From the NCBI GenBank assembly GCA_040882505.1, contig JBBEBE010000005.1:434001-498000 (forward strand): 64,000 nt of DNA, given 5' to 3'. The notes under the pieces are model-generated. The model saw only the letters and a list, made by a program, of their open reading frames with translations. It had not been told where the DNA came from and ran no database searches. Source of the DNA: JBBEBE01 sp040882505. Lineage in GTDB: Bacteria > Bacteroidota > Rhodothermia > Balneolales > Balneolaceae. Positions 7,457 to 16,566 of this stretch are shown one piece after another (positions within the stretch are counted from its first letter, which is position 1; the number at the start of each line of letters is the position of its first letter). Both the position numbers and the translations under genes were made by a program.

Positions 7457-8956
7457 TTGCATCGCCTCCGTGAACTTATCTCCGACTCTCTGATCTACGG
7501 GATCAGCAGTGTATTTGCCCGATTCGTCAATTATCTATTGGTTCCATTCCATACGGATGTTTTCAATCCCGCACGATTCAGTATAGTCGGTCTTGTCTAT
7601 GCGGCGATTGCACTTCTCAACGTCCTCTTTACCATGGGGATGGAGTCTGCATATATCCGATATGGAAAAGATCGGGAAACAGCCGCCACTCTGTTTCGCT
7701 CCCTTCAGATCCTTCTCCTCGCGTTGGCCTCTATTCTGGGAGGGGCATTGTGGCTTGTCGAACCATTGGCTCTTCCGATGCTCAATCTGGATTCATCGGT
7801 TTCGGGCATCTATTTGATGATGATCGGAATTCTCTGGTTTGATACCCTCTCCATTGTACCGTTTGCCGAACTTCGACTCTCCCGCCGGACGTGGCTCTTT
7901 GCCTCTCTCAAGACCACACATGTCGTGTTGAATGTGGTGCTCAACTTCTGGTTGATTCTTGGACTTGGTGCAGGAATCGAAGCGGTTTTCTTGAGCAATC
8001 TGGTCGCATCGGTATTGGTCACACTATTGGTCTGGACCGTGACGGCGCCGCTTTTTTTGGAGGGGAGTTGGAACGGGTCGTCAGCGTGGCGGGCCATGCA
8101 GTTTGGATGGCCGTTTGTACCAGCCGGCATTGGGTATGCAATGAACGAGACTCTGGATCGGTTCTTTTTGAATGCCATGGATCCAGAGCGAGTCATCCAG
8201 CTTTATGGTCCCGACATGACACCGGAAGATATTACCGGAATCTACAATGCCTGTTACAAGCTGGCGGTCTTCATGCTTCTCTTTATTCAAATGTTTCGAA
8301 TGGCGTGGCAACCGTTCTTCATGCGCTACTCGGAAGAGAAAGATTCTCCCCGATTGTTTGCACAGGCCTTTCATGGATTCAATTTGGTGGCAGCCCCGAT
8401 CTTCCTCTTTGTGTGCCTCTTTGCCACCGAATTGGTACAGATTCGAATCCCTCTATTGGATGCAACACTTATCGGCAGTGCCTATTGGGCCGGTTTGGAG
8501 ATCGTTCCCTACCTGATGCTCGCCTATTGGTTCCATGGCTGGTACATTCATTTTTCGGCCGGAATTTTCATTGCAGAGAAGACGAGACTCCTCCCGCTTA
8601 TTACCTTGGCTGGGGGAGTGATCACAATCCTGGGGAATCTTGCTCTGGTTCCCTGGATGGGGATGACCGGTTCGGCTTGGGCAACGGTTCTCAGCTACGG
8701 AGCGATGGCGTTGGCACTATGGGGTTACAGTCAATGGCATTTTCGCGTGCCATATGACATGGTTCGCGGACTGCTTCTCATGGCCGGATCCATCATGGCT
8801 GTCGGGATGGCGCCACGACTCGAAACGATCGTTCCCTTACCTCCGGTTGTCGTTCGGTTGATTCTGTTTCTCATCCTTGTAGCTGGATTGGCAGTCATCG
8901 GCTGGCGTTGGGCAAGGAACCAACAACGGGAAGAGGATCGAGAGTTCCATGCATAA
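7457..8956 (+). CDS. Polysaccharide flippase (Wzx/MurJ-like MOP family)
   Basis: This 499-residue integral membrane protein has about 12-14 hydrophobic helices and begins with the family opening 'SLIYGISSVFARFVNYLLVPFHT'-like segment, as in oligosaccharide flippases that move lipid-linked glycans across the inner membrane. The C-terminal half contains the polysaccharide-biosynthesis C domain (LALVPWMGMTGSAWATVLSY). The likely start is the TTG 3 nt after aroQ, implying translational coupling; no ATG lies near the first helix. Whether the cargo is lipid II, O-antigen or exopolysaccharide is undetermined, since no glycosyltransferases are adjacent. A strong terminator follows immediately. Confidence 0.85.
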   Translation: MHRLRELISDSLIYGISSVFARFVNYLLVPFHTDVFNPARFSIVGLVYAAIALLNVLFTMGMESAYIRYGKDRETAATLFRSLQILLLALASILGGALWLVEPLALPMLNLDSSVSGIYLMMIGILWFDTLSIVPFAELRLSRRTWLFASLKTTHVVLNVVLNFWLILGLGAGIEAVFLSNLVASVLVTLLVWTVTAPLFLEGSWNGSSAWRAMQFGWPFVPAGIGYAMNETLDRFFLNAMDPERVIQLYGPDMTPEDITGIYNACYKLAVFMLLFIQMFRMAWQPFFMRYSEEKDSPRLFAQAFHGFNLVAAPIFLFVCLFATELVQIRIPLLDATLIGSAYWAGLEIVPYLMLAYWFHGWYIHFSAGIFIAEKTRLLPLITLAGGVITILGNLALVPWMGMTGSAWATVLSYGAMALALWGYSQWHFRVPYDMVRGLLLMAGSIMAVGMAPRLETIVPLPPVVVRLILFLILVAGLAVIGWRWARNQQREEDREFHA

Positions 8957-8992
8957 AAAAACCCCGATCGGTTAAACGGATCGGGGTTTTTT
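8955..8992. terminator. Bidirectional rho-independent terminator
   Basis: An 8-bp GC-rich stem (CCCCGATC at 8962-8969 with GATCGGGG at 8979-8986) is flanked by a run of A on the left and T on the right. It can therefore end both the flippase operon on the plus strand and the mdh transcript on the minus strand. Confidence 0.92.
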
Positions 8993-9037
8993 GCAAGTAG
9001 TGAAGAAGCCTTGAGCACCTCTTCTTGTTGATTGTTT

Positions 9038-9994
9038 TTATGCGTCCATCAGCTTTTTGAAATCCTCCAGTACACCGCGTACATGAGTAGCTGATTCATC
9101 CAGAAGTTGCTTCTCTTCGTTGTTTAAGTCAACCTCCAAAATTTCCTTGATTCCACCGGTACCCAACTTGACCGGCACGCCAACATAGAGGTCGTCAATT
9201 CCGTACTGCCCGGTAAGCCATGCACAGCAGGGGAAGATGCGGTTTTGATCCAGCATGATGGCTTCGACCATCTGGGCAGCTGCCGCTCCGGGAGCATACC
9301 ATGCAGAAGTGCCCATCAATCCAACGATTTCGCCACCCCCTTTTTTGGTTCGCTCGACAATGGACTCCAGTTTTTTCCCCTCAATCAACTGTGTAACCGG
9401 GATGCCGGAAACCGTTGTGTAACGAGGAAGCGGAACCATGGTATCACCGTGTCCACCCATCAACAATGCTTGTATGTCTTTCGGGGAGACGTCCAGTTCA
9501 GTGGCCAGGAATGCACGGTATCGTGCAGTATCAAGTATGCCGGCCATTCCCATGACTTTATTGGAGGGAAGTCCGCTCGCCTGATACGCAACATAGGTCA
9601 TGACATCCAGTGGATTGGATACCACGATCAGAATGGTGTCTGGAGAGTGCTTGACCAGCTCTTTGGTTACGGAAGAGACAATTTTGGCATTGATTCCCAA
9701 CAGATCATCCCGGCTCATACCCGGTCGCCTCGGTATACCGGCCGTGATGACACAGACATCGGATCCGGCTGTATCTTTGTAATCAATGGTTCCGGTCAAT
9801 CGGGTGTCAAATCCATGAATCGGAGAGGATTCCCACTGATCCAGTGCTCGTCCCTTGGATGGGTAAAAGCTTTTGTCTCCATCTTTTTTCTCGATGTCCA
9901 CCATGACCACTTCTTTGGCAAAATCGCGTTGAGCAATGGCCAAGGCAACGGTTGAGCCGACGTTTCCACCGGCTCCTACAACGGTTACTTTCAT
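9038..9994 (-). CDS. mdh: Malate dehydrogenase (LDH-like tetrameric type)
   Basis: Malate dehydrogenase interconverts malate and oxaloacetate with NAD in the TCA cycle. The protein starts MKVTVVGAGGNVGSTVA, the Rossmann glycine loop. The substrate loop PRRPGMSRDDLL carries the double arginine that selects oxaloacetate over pyruvate, VVSNPLDVMTY gives the conserved Asn, and the catalytic histidine lies in GGHGDTMVP. I trimmed the open frame to the Met at 9994 because GAGG lies 7 nt upstream; this gives 318 residues, close to Chlorobium and Salinibacter enzymes. nadK ends 119 nt upstream; the spacer contains a perfect 6-bp hairpin (10028-10044) without a T-run. Confidence 0.95.
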   Translation of the reverse strand: MKVTVVGAGGNVGSTVALAIAQRDFAKEVVMVDIEKKDGDKSFYPSKGRALDQWESSPIHGFDTRLTGTIDYKDTAGSDVCVITAGIPRRPGMSRDDLLGINAKIVSSVTKELVKHSPDTILIVVSNPLDVMTYVAYQASGLPSNKVMGMAGILDTARYRAFLATELDVSPKDIQALLMGGHGDTMVPLPRYTTVSGIPVTQLIEGKKLESIVERTKKGGGEIVGLMGTSAWYAPGAAAAQMVEAIMLDQNRIFPCCAWLTGQYGIDDLYVGVPVKLGTGGIKEILEVDLNNEEKQLLDESATHVRGVLEDFKKLMDA

Positions 9995-10113
9995 ACGAAC
10001 CTCGTTTTTTGTTCGATTATGTGAATTCGACTCCTGAAGAGTCGGTCTCTGTTCTGTTTTATCGTCGATCCAGACAGACAACCCATGTATGTCCGGATCC
10101 ATTCATAGTCATG

Positions 10114-10986
10114 TCAAGGCCTTCTCACATCCATTCCCCACATCAACTTGCTCCGGAGAGTCTCGAAAAAATCTTGATTCAGAAGTTGAACCAACTTTAC
10201 CGATCGATCCGACAGCCCCACCTGAATTCCCTCTTTCTGTTCGGGAAGCGTATGCAATTTCCCGTCGTTGGAGAAGAGGACGTTCCGGGCATCGTCATCT
10301 TCGACCGTTATCTTGACTCGCCGGTCTGCAGGCAAGACGAGTGGGCGGGTCGTCAAGGTGTGTGGATTGATCGGGGTAAGGATCATGACTGGTGTACCCG
10401 GGAGTACAATTGGACCTCCGGAAGAGAGATTATAGGCGGTTGAACCGGTTGGCGAGGCGACGATGAGACCGTCGGCCCGATAGCGATTGACCAGTTGATC
10501 TCCGTAGTGTGCAGTAATGGTAACCAGAGTGGTCGTCTCTTTCTTGGAGAAGAGAAATTCGTTCAACGCATGAACAGTCTGTCCGTCCGGGAGCCACGCT
10601 TTGAGCATGGAGCGTTCGTCAAGTTTGTACTCGCCACGTAACACCGCATCCAGAGCAATTTCGATTTGGTCTTCCTGAATGTTGGCCATGAAACCAAGTC
10701 GACCACTGTTGATTCCGAGGATCGGAATCTTCCGCTTGGCAACGTGCTGTGCTGCATGCAGGATGGTTCCATCGCCACCAATTGTAATGGCCATTGTGGC
10801 GCCGGCCATTGTCTCGTTGCTGTCGTGGGTGATGGTCTGCAGTTCATGGTTCTCCAGAGAGGCCGTCTGCTTGAGATCTGCCGACAATCGATAGGTTGCC
10901 TTGTGACGGTGACACCAACGGGTCACCCGCCGAAGCGGTTCCGAAACATGGCTGGAATTTGGATTGGCGATCAGTGCAAAGGTCAT
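10114..10986 (-). CDS. nadK: NAD kinase
   Basis: NAD kinase phosphorylates NAD to NADP. Diagnostic elements in the 290-residue protein are the GGDGTILHAA loop (about residues 73-82), the substrate motif NEFLFSK (usually NEvvi), and the long conserved block YRADGLIVASPTGSTAY with SSGGPIV, followed by TPINPHTLTTRPLVLP. The start Met begins the first strand (MTFALIANPNS), as in the family. It lies 14 nt downstream of ddl on the same strand, so it is probably co-transcribed with ddl. Confidence 0.95.
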   Translation of the reverse strand: MTFALIANPNSSHVSEPLRRVTRWCHRHKATYRLSADLKQTASLENHELQTITHDSNETMAGATMAITIGGDGTILHAAQHVAKRKIPILGINSGRLGFMANIQEDQIEIALDAVLRGEYKLDERSMLKAWLPDGQTVHALNEFLFSKKETTTLVTITAHYGDQLVNRYRADGLIVASPTGSTAYNLSSGGPIVLPGTPVMILTPINPHTLTTRPLVLPADRRVKITVEDDDARNVLFSNDGKLHTLPEQKEGIQVGLSDRSVKLVQLLNQDFFETLRSKLMWGMDVRRP

Positions 10987-11000
10987 GGTGCCATCATGCT

Positions 11001-12188
11001 CTATTTATCGCCCTTGAGACCTTTCAGTCCGGTCAGGGCTTTTTCACTTAATAAATTGGTTTCATAGGATTGAACCCGACCCGTCTTGTGTCGGTGTCGG
11101 TCCAAACCAAGTTCGAGAATACGTTCCATTAAATCGGGGAATGGAATGCCGGACGGTTCCCATAGATAGAATGAGAATGAGCCGGGAATGGTGTTGATTT
11201 CGTTGAAATAAACCTCCCCACTCTCTCTCTGGATCAGAAAATCGAGTCGGGCTACGCCGGAGGCCCCCAATAGAGAGAAGATTCGAATGGAGAGTTTCCG
11301 GATTCGGTCCGTCATCTCATCCGGAATATCGGCCGGAATTTCCCGGGTTGCGGAAGCCATTCCTTTCCCCCCCGACTCCCCTTGATACTTGTCCTGAAAA
11401 GAGAGCAGCTCCTGTTCAGCCAGTGGTCGTTCACAGACACTGGCTGTGAGTTTTGATCCGGATCCAAGCACCGAGCAATTGATCTCCATGAGAGGTTCAA
11501 TCGCCCGCTCAACCAATAATTCATCGTCATACCGGAACGCCTCTTCAATCGCTTCCGACAGCTCTTCTCGATTGGCAGCACGAGCGACACCGATACTGCT
11601 CCCCAGGTGGACCGGCTTTACAACGACCGTCGGTCCCAGTTGATCAATCGTCTTCAAAATTTCTTTCCGGTTGTCGATCCACTCCGATTCTCGAACCGAT
11701 TGATCCGGAACAACCGGGATTCCGTGGGCCCGGCAAAGGTCTTTTGCCACTCGTTTGTTCATCCCGAGTGCCGATCCAAGCGGATCACATCCTGTGTAGG
11801 GAAGGTCCCATACTTCGCAAAGCCCCTGGAACGATCCATTTTCTCCAGCTCCACCATGAAATGCAAGGAGAAGCATCCCTATCGGCCATTGATCACTCCG
11901 CCCGAACCGTTTCTGCCGGTCTTCGGTCAGCACCGGTTGGCCATAGCTGTTTCGTCCCAGCGTGCAGGGTGTTGCCTGGTTCAACAGGCGATCCAGGTCT
12001 TGGTAGTTCTCCAGTTTTGTGAGTGGATGGCCCGTATACCAGCGCCCCGATTTGGAGACGTAGAGGGGTCGAACCGTATGACCATTGGATTCCAAAGCTG
12101 CGATGGCCTGCATCGCAGTCAAGACCGAAACCTCGTGTTCCGGGGATGTTCCGCCATAAGCAACGACCAGATGTTCCGGCTTTTTCAT
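11001..12188 (-). CDS. ddl: D-alanine--D-alanine ligase
   Basis: Ddl makes the D-Ala-D-Ala dipeptide for peptidoglycan. The ATP-grasp protein opens with VVAYGGTSPEHEVSVLTA, contains the HGGAGENGSFQG loop, the glycine-rich lid KPVHLGSSIGVA, and the active-site segment FNEINTIPGSFSFYLWE, a variant seen in several anaerobe and Bacteroidota ligases. It is somewhat long (395 residues) owing to an insertion after the first domain and a Lys-rich tail. D-Ala-D-Lac activity cannot be excluded by eye, but nothing suggests a resistance cassette. carB is 51 nt upstream, nadK 14 nt downstream. Confidence 0.93.
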   Translation of the reverse strand: MKKPEHLVVAYGGTSPEHEVSVLTAMQAIAALESNGHTVRPLYVSKSGRWYTGHPLTKLENYQDLDRLLNQATPCTLGRNSYGQPVLTEDRQKRFGRSDQWPIGMLLLAFHGGAGENGSFQGLCEVWDLPYTGCDPLGSALGMNKRVAKDLCRAHGIPVVPDQSVRESEWIDNRKEILKTIDQLGPTVVVKPVHLGSSIGVARAANREELSEAIEEAFRYDDELLVERAIEPLMEINCSVLGSGSKLTASVCERPLAEQELLSFQDKYQGESGGKGMASATREIPADIPDEMTDRIRKLSIRIFSLLGASGVARLDFLIQRESGEVYFNEINTIPGSFSFYLWEPSGIPFPDLMERILELGLDRHRHKTGRVQSYETNLLSEKALTGLKGLKGDK

Positions 12189-12239
12189 GGATGACGTCGG
12201 GATTCGGGGCGATCGGGCGTTGGCCCGCCCCCCCTTTGG

Positions 12240-15068
12240 TTACTTGGAAAGATAGAGATTCTTGAACTCGTACGGCTTTTTGAATCGTTCGTCGTCAAAG
12301 TTCTCCATGAAGTAGATGCTTTCTCCCGTCGACTTCATCTCCGGACCGAGCTCTTTCTTCACTTCAGGGAATTTGTCGAATGGAAAGACCGGCTCCTTGA
12401 CCGCCCATTGGGTGAGTTTGGAGGTGAGGTCGAACTCCGTGAGTTTCTTGCCCAACATCACTTGAACCCCGATTTTTGCTTCCGGTCGTTCCGTTGCTTT
12501 GGCCAGGAAAGGAATGGTTCGGGTCGATCTCGGATTGGCTTCGAGAACGTAGACCTTTTCGTCCTTGACGGCGTACTGAACGTTCAGAAATCCAAGGATT
12601 CCCATTTCGTTGGCAATCTTCTCCTGATACTCTTCAATGGTTTTTATCACGTTGTCACTCAATGAGTAAGGAGGGAGGACGGCCGTGGAGTCTCCGGAGT
12701 GAACACCTGCAGGTTCAATGTGCTGCATGATGCCGGCAATATGGAGTTGGTCGCCGTCATAGACGGAGTCGACATCCACTTCAACAGCTTTGTCGAGAAA
12801 TCGGTCAATCAAAAAGTCGTTCTCCGGATGTGTATCCAGAATTCGGTCTACATACCGTCGCAGTTCCGATTCTTTGATGGCGATTCGCATTCCTTGTCCC
12901 CCCAACACATAACTTGGGCGAATGAGCACCGGATAGCCGATTCGATTGGCGATTTCAATCGCACTGTCCCCGGTTCGTGCAGTCCCGTATTCCGGGAAGG
13001 GGATATCGAGACGGGTGAGCAGATTGGAAAAGGCCCCCCGGTCTTCCGCAAAATCGATGGTTTCGAACGGTGTCCCGAAGATTCGGATGTCTCGTTCGAC
13101 CAGTTTTTTCCCCAATTTGAGTGCGGTTTGTCCCCCCACCTGAAGGATGATGCCTTCCGGTTGTTCAAATTCGATAATATCGAGAACTCGTTCCCAGTAG
13201 ACCGGTTCGAAATAGAGCTTGTCGGCGACATCAAAGTCCGTGGAGACGGTTTCCGGATTGCAATTGATCATGATCGCTTCGTAGCCCATTTCTTGAGCGG
13301 CGAAGACGGCATGGACACAGGAGTAGTCAAATTCAATTCCCTGTCCGATTCGGTTGGGACCGCTGCCGAGAATGATCACTTTTTTATTGTCGGTGACGAC
13401 ACTCTCGTTCTCCTCGTCATAGGTCGAGTAGTAGTAGGGGGTTTCGGCAGGAAACTCGCCCGCACAGGTGTCGACCAGTTTAAAGACCGGAAGAACACCC
13501 AGTTCCTTTCTGTGGGCCCGTACCAGATCTTCACTCACCTTTTCACCGCTTTTGCTTAACAAAAAGGCGATCTGTGTATCGGAGAAGCCGGCCTGTTTCA
13601 ACTGCATCATCTCCTCTTTTTTAATCGAGGAGAGGGACTGACCTTCGGTCCGATTCTCGATGGAGACCATGTAATGAATCTGCTGAAGGTACCAGGGGTC
13701 CACTTTGGTAATGTCGGCCACCTCTTCGATGGACGTACCCAGCTTGAAGGCGTTCCGGATGTTGAGTGTTCGGTCCCAGTAGGGTCGTTCGAGCCGTTCA
13801 CGGATCTTTTTTCGATCCAACTCTTCATACCCGTCGGCTCCGAGTCCGGCCCGGCCGACCTCCATCGATTGCCACGCCTTGTTGAGCGCTTCGGGGAAGG
13901 TTCGTCCGATGGACATGACTTCACCAACCGCTTTCATCTGAGTGGTCAACTCTTCGTCAACGCCCGGGAATTTCTCAAAGTTGAATCGTGGAATTTTAAC
14001 GACCACATAGTCGATGGATGGTTCAAAACAGGCCGATGATACGCCGGTTATCGGGTTGGGGAGTTCATCCAGGGTGTATCCGACAGCCAGTTTGGTGGCA
14101 ATCTTGGCGATCGGATACCCGGTCGCTTTGGAGGCGAGTGCCGACGAACGGCTCACGCGGGGGTTGATCTCGACGGCCACGATTTTGTCTGATTCCGGGT
14201 CTGCAGCAAACTGAACGTTGCAGCCTCCGGCGAAGGTACCGATCGATCGCATCATTTTGATGGCCGCATCACGCAACATCTGATACTGCTTGTCGGTCAG
14301 TGTTTGCGTCGGAGCAACCGTGATGGAATCGCCGGTATGCACGCCCATCGGATCCAGGTTTTCAATCGGACAGACAATCACCACGTTGTCGTTCTTGTCC
14401 CGGAGAAGTTCCAGTTCATACTCTTTCCAGCCAAAGATCGACTCTTCAATCAGGACCTGATGTACCGGACTCATCTCCAGGCCCCGGAAAACCTTTCGCT
14501 CAAACTCTTCTTCAGTCCAGACAATTCCGCCACCGGTTCCGCCCAGGGTAAACGAGGGCCGGATCACGATCGGAAGCCCGCCCAACTCTTCGACAATCTC
14601 TTTGGCATCCAGAAGGGATTCGGCCGTTCGGCTCCGGCACTGGTCGATTCCGATCTCTTCCATCAAGTTTCGGAATAGTTGCCGGTCCTCGGTAATGTTG
14701 ACGGCGTCCAGATTGACGCCGATGATGTCGATCCCTTTTTGATCCCAGTAATCTTCCAGGTAGAGATCCCGTGCCAGGTTCAGAGCGGTCTGCCCACCCA
14801 TGGTTGGAAGAACCGCATCCGGTTTTTCAATCTCGACAATCTCTTTGATCGAGCTCGCCGTAAGCGGCTTCAGATAAATGGCATCGGCCATCATCGGATC
14901 GGTCATGATGGTTGCCGGGTTGGAGTTTATGAGGACGACCTCGTACCCCTCTTCCCGTAGAGATTTGCAAGCCTGGGTACCCGAATAGTCAAATTCACAG
15001 GCCTGGCCAATCACAATGGGTCCGGAGCCGATGATCAGAATTTTGTGGATGTCTTCTCGACGTGGCAT
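12240..15068 (-). CDS. carB: Carbamoyl-phosphate synthase large subunit without the C-terminal regulatory domain
   Basis: CarB joins ammonia (from CarA), bicarbonate and two ATP into carbamoyl phosphate for pyrimidines and arginine. Two ATP-grasp halves are visible: the first starts KILIIGSGPIVIGQACEFDY with INSNPATIMTD and the second VIILGSGPNRIGQGIEFDY with INCNPETVSTDFD. Both contain the GGQTAL strand. At 942 residues it stops at the end of the second synthetase unit (MKSTGESIYFMENFDDERF...), so the MGS-like domain of about 130 residues that binds UMP and ornithine in E. coli is absent. The same short form is typical of Bacteroidota. It follows carA after 67 nt. Confidence 0.95.
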   Translation of the reverse strand: MPRREDIHKILIIGSGPIVIGQACEFDYSGTQACKSLREEGYEVVLINSNPATIMTDPMMADAIYLKPLTASSIKEIVEIEKPDAVLPTMGGQTALNLARDLYLEDYWDQKGIDIIGVNLDAVNITEDRQLFRNLMEEIGIDQCRSRTAESLLDAKEIVEELGGLPIVIRPSFTLGGTGGGIVWTEEEFERKVFRGLEMSPVHQVLIEESIFGWKEYELELLRDKNDNVVIVCPIENLDPMGVHTGDSITVAPTQTLTDKQYQMLRDAAIKMMRSIGTFAGGCNVQFAADPESDKIVAVEINPRVSRSSALASKATGYPIAKIATKLAVGYTLDELPNPITGVSSACFEPSIDYVVVKIPRFNFEKFPGVDEELTTQMKAVGEVMSIGRTFPEALNKAWQSMEVGRAGLGADGYEELDRKKIRERLERPYWDRTLNIRNAFKLGTSIEEVADITKVDPWYLQQIHYMVSIENRTEGQSLSSIKKEEMMQLKQAGFSDTQIAFLLSKSGEKVSEDLVRAHRKELGVLPVFKLVDTCAGEFPAETPYYYSTYDEENESVVTDNKKVIILGSGPNRIGQGIEFDYSCVHAVFAAQEMGYEAIMINCNPETVSTDFDVADKLYFEPVYWERVLDIIEFEQPEGIILQVGGQTALKLGKKLVERDIRIFGTPFETIDFAEDRGAFSNLLTRLDIPFPEYGTARTGDSAIEIANRIGYPVLIRPSYVLGGQGMRIAIKESELRRYVDRILDTHPENDFLIDRFLDKAVEVDVDSVYDGDQLHIAGIMQHIEPAGVHSGDSTAVLPPYSLSDNVIKTIEEYQEKIANEMGILGFLNVQYAVKDEKVYVLEANPRSTRTIPFLAKATERPEAKIGVQVMLGKKLTEFDLTSKLTQWAVKEPVFPFDKFPEVKKELGPEMKSTGESIYFMENFDDERFKKPYEFKNLYLSK

Positions 15069-15119
15069 GTTGGTGTGTTCGGTTTGGTGATTGAGAATCT
15101 GTGTTAAGACGACTGCAGT

Positions 15120-15143
15120 CCGCCTGACGACCGTGTCAGGCGG
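15120..15143 (-). other. Perfect 9-bp hairpin across the carA stop codon
   Basis: Arms CCGCCTGAC (15120-15128) and GTCAGGCGG (15135-15143) enclose a 6-nt loop. On the transcript the hairpin contains the carA stop codon and sits in the carA-carB spacer. There is no T-run, so it is not a terminator; an mRNA-stability or coupling role is possible but unproven. Confidence 0.55.
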
Positions 15144-16248
15144 TGACGTTTGACTCGTTGATCATCTCGACAAACTGGTCAAAGAGATACGAGGAGTCGT
15201 GTGGGCCTGGAGAGGCCTCTGGATGGTACTGAACAGAAAAACCAGGGAAGTTGGCGTAGCGGACTCCTTCAATGGTCTGGTCATTGAGATTGCGATGTGT
15301 GACCGTCACTTTGCCGGTGCCGGTCGACTCTTCATCGATGGAGAATCCGTGGTTTTGGGTCGTAATCTCGACCAGTCCGGTTTCCAGGTTCTTTACCGGT
15401 TGATTCGCTCCCCGGTGCCCGACAAACATTTTGCGAGTGCCAAGGCCTTCAGAGAGAGCCATCAGCTGGTGGCCCAGGCAGATTCCGAATACCGGTTTTC
15501 CGGTCTCTTTTGCAAAATTCACAGCCGGTACGCCGTAGGATGCCGTAGCAGCCGGATCGCCCGGGCCATTGCTGAAGAAGTAGGCATCGGCATTCCACTC
15601 TTTTACCTCTGACAGATCTGCATGAGCGGGGAATATGCGCAGTGTACACCCGCGATTGACAAAGTTGCGAATCATGCTCTGCTTGATTCCGTAATCGAAC
15701 ACAGCGACTCGCCAAGGTCCGTCCGATGGGATGGTTTGGGCTTCGGATCGGGTAACCCGGGATGCGAGTTCCAATCCCTCCATGTCATCCCAGTCAGAGG
15801 CCATCCGGATCAATTCCTTGTCATCCTCGATCTCCGTTGAGATCACGGCATTCATGACCCCTTCATGGCGAATGTGACGGACCAGTTTTCGGGTATCGAT
15901 TCCGGTGATCCCGGTCACCTTGTTTCGTTCCAGATAATCCTGGAGTGGACCGTCTGCCGTCAAGTTGCTGTACTCCCAAGAGTAGGAGCGAACGATGAGG
16001 CCGGAGATCATGACACGAGAGGCTTCGTCGTCACGTTCGGAAAATCCGTAGTTCCCGATGTGTGGATAGGTCATCATCATCAGCTGACCGTAGTAGCTCG
16101 GATCGGTGAAGATCTCCTGGTAACCGGTCATGGAGGTGTTGAAACAAATTTCACCTCCAACGGTTCCTGGAATACCAATGGCGTATCCCGTTTCTACGGT
16201 TCCGTCAGAGAGGGCAAGACGTGCTCTGTTTTTCGGATAGGATGTCAT
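15136..16248 (-). CDS. carA: Carbamoyl-phosphate synthase small (glutaminase) subunit
   Basis: CarA hydrolyses glutamine and channels ammonia to CarB. The N-terminal CPSase domain has the signature GEICFNTSMTGYQEIFTDPSY and the ITGIDTRKLVRHIR segment. The C-terminal class-I amidotransferase domain carries the nucleophile elbow GICLGHQ, the NQP-like strand HRGANQPV and the His/Glu dyad in YHPEASPGP. Length (370) is normal. It precedes carB in a carAB unit. The 318-nt upstream region up to nhaC contains no gene but does contain a candidate promoter and an intrinsic terminator listed separately. Confidence 0.96.
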   Translation of the reverse strand: MTSYPKNRARLALSDGTVETGYAIGIPGTVGGEICFNTSMTGYQEIFTDPSYYGQLMMMTYPHIGNYGFSERDDEASRVMISGLIVRSYSWEYSNLTADGPLQDYLERNKVTGITGIDTRKLVRHIRHEGVMNAVISTEIEDDKELIRMASDWDDMEGLELASRVTRSEAQTIPSDGPWRVAVFDYGIKQSMIRNFVNRGCTLRIFPAHADLSEVKEWNADAYFFSNGPGDPAATASYGVPAVNFAKETGKPVFGICLGHQLMALSEGLGTRKMFVGHRGANQPVKNLETGLVEITTQNHGFSIDEESTGTGKVTVTHRNLNDQTIEGVRYANFPGFSVQYHPEASPGPHDSSYLFDQFVEMINESNVTA

Positions 16249-16371
16249 AGGTCGGAGTTGTGGGTTTGGAGTCGAGAGGGTGGCGCGCCTGGCCGAACCG
16301 AAACGGAGCTTCCGGAGTGTAAAGGTCGGTTTCCGCGAGGGGGCGGCGCATCAGACAGGAAAGTGGAGATC

Positions 16372-16404
16372 AAAAAAAATCCGACGACGGAACCCGTGTC
16401 GGAT
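16372..16404 (-). terminator. Intrinsic terminator ahead of carA (nhaC end or carAB attenuator)
   Basis: On the minus strand arms ATCCGACACGG and CCGTCGTCGGAT pair over 11 bp with one bulged base and a 3-nt loop, followed by eight T. It is about 160 nt past the nhaC stop and 123 nt before the carA start. It may simply end nhaC mRNA, or act as a leader attenuator if carA is transcribed from the candidate promoter upstream of it. Confidence 0.85.
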
Positions 16405-16475
16405 CGGTGATAAAGCAGGTCTGTATGCAGTGGCGTCGCCAGAGTCCCCTTCATTTACTCAATTTTAAATTCCAG

Positions 16476-16504
16476 TAAAGGTAACAATCTTTTCTTTTCG
16501 ACAA
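16476..16504 (-). promoter_or_regulatory. Candidate carAB promoter upstream of the terminator
   Basis: Minus strand TTG (16504-16502) is followed after 18 nt by TACCTTTA (16483-16476), close to the TTG-N19-21-TAnnTTTG form. No equally good match was seen between the terminator and the carA start. Weak evidence based on sequence match alone. Confidence 0.35.
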
Positions 16505-16566
16505 AAGCAGAGAAGAGAGAAAATTCGTTCCGAATGGAGTCGACTCCTCTTCAGACCCAGACAAGT

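Noticed and set aside
10028..10044. Terminator between nadK and mdh
   Set aside because: CGACTC/GAGTCG forms a hairpin but no T-run follows on the minus strand, so only a weak leader hairpin can be claimed.
16245..16454. 69-codon frame through the carA leader as a leader peptide
   Set aside because: It has no good ribosome site, runs through the terminator into the carA start and shows no regulatory codon run.
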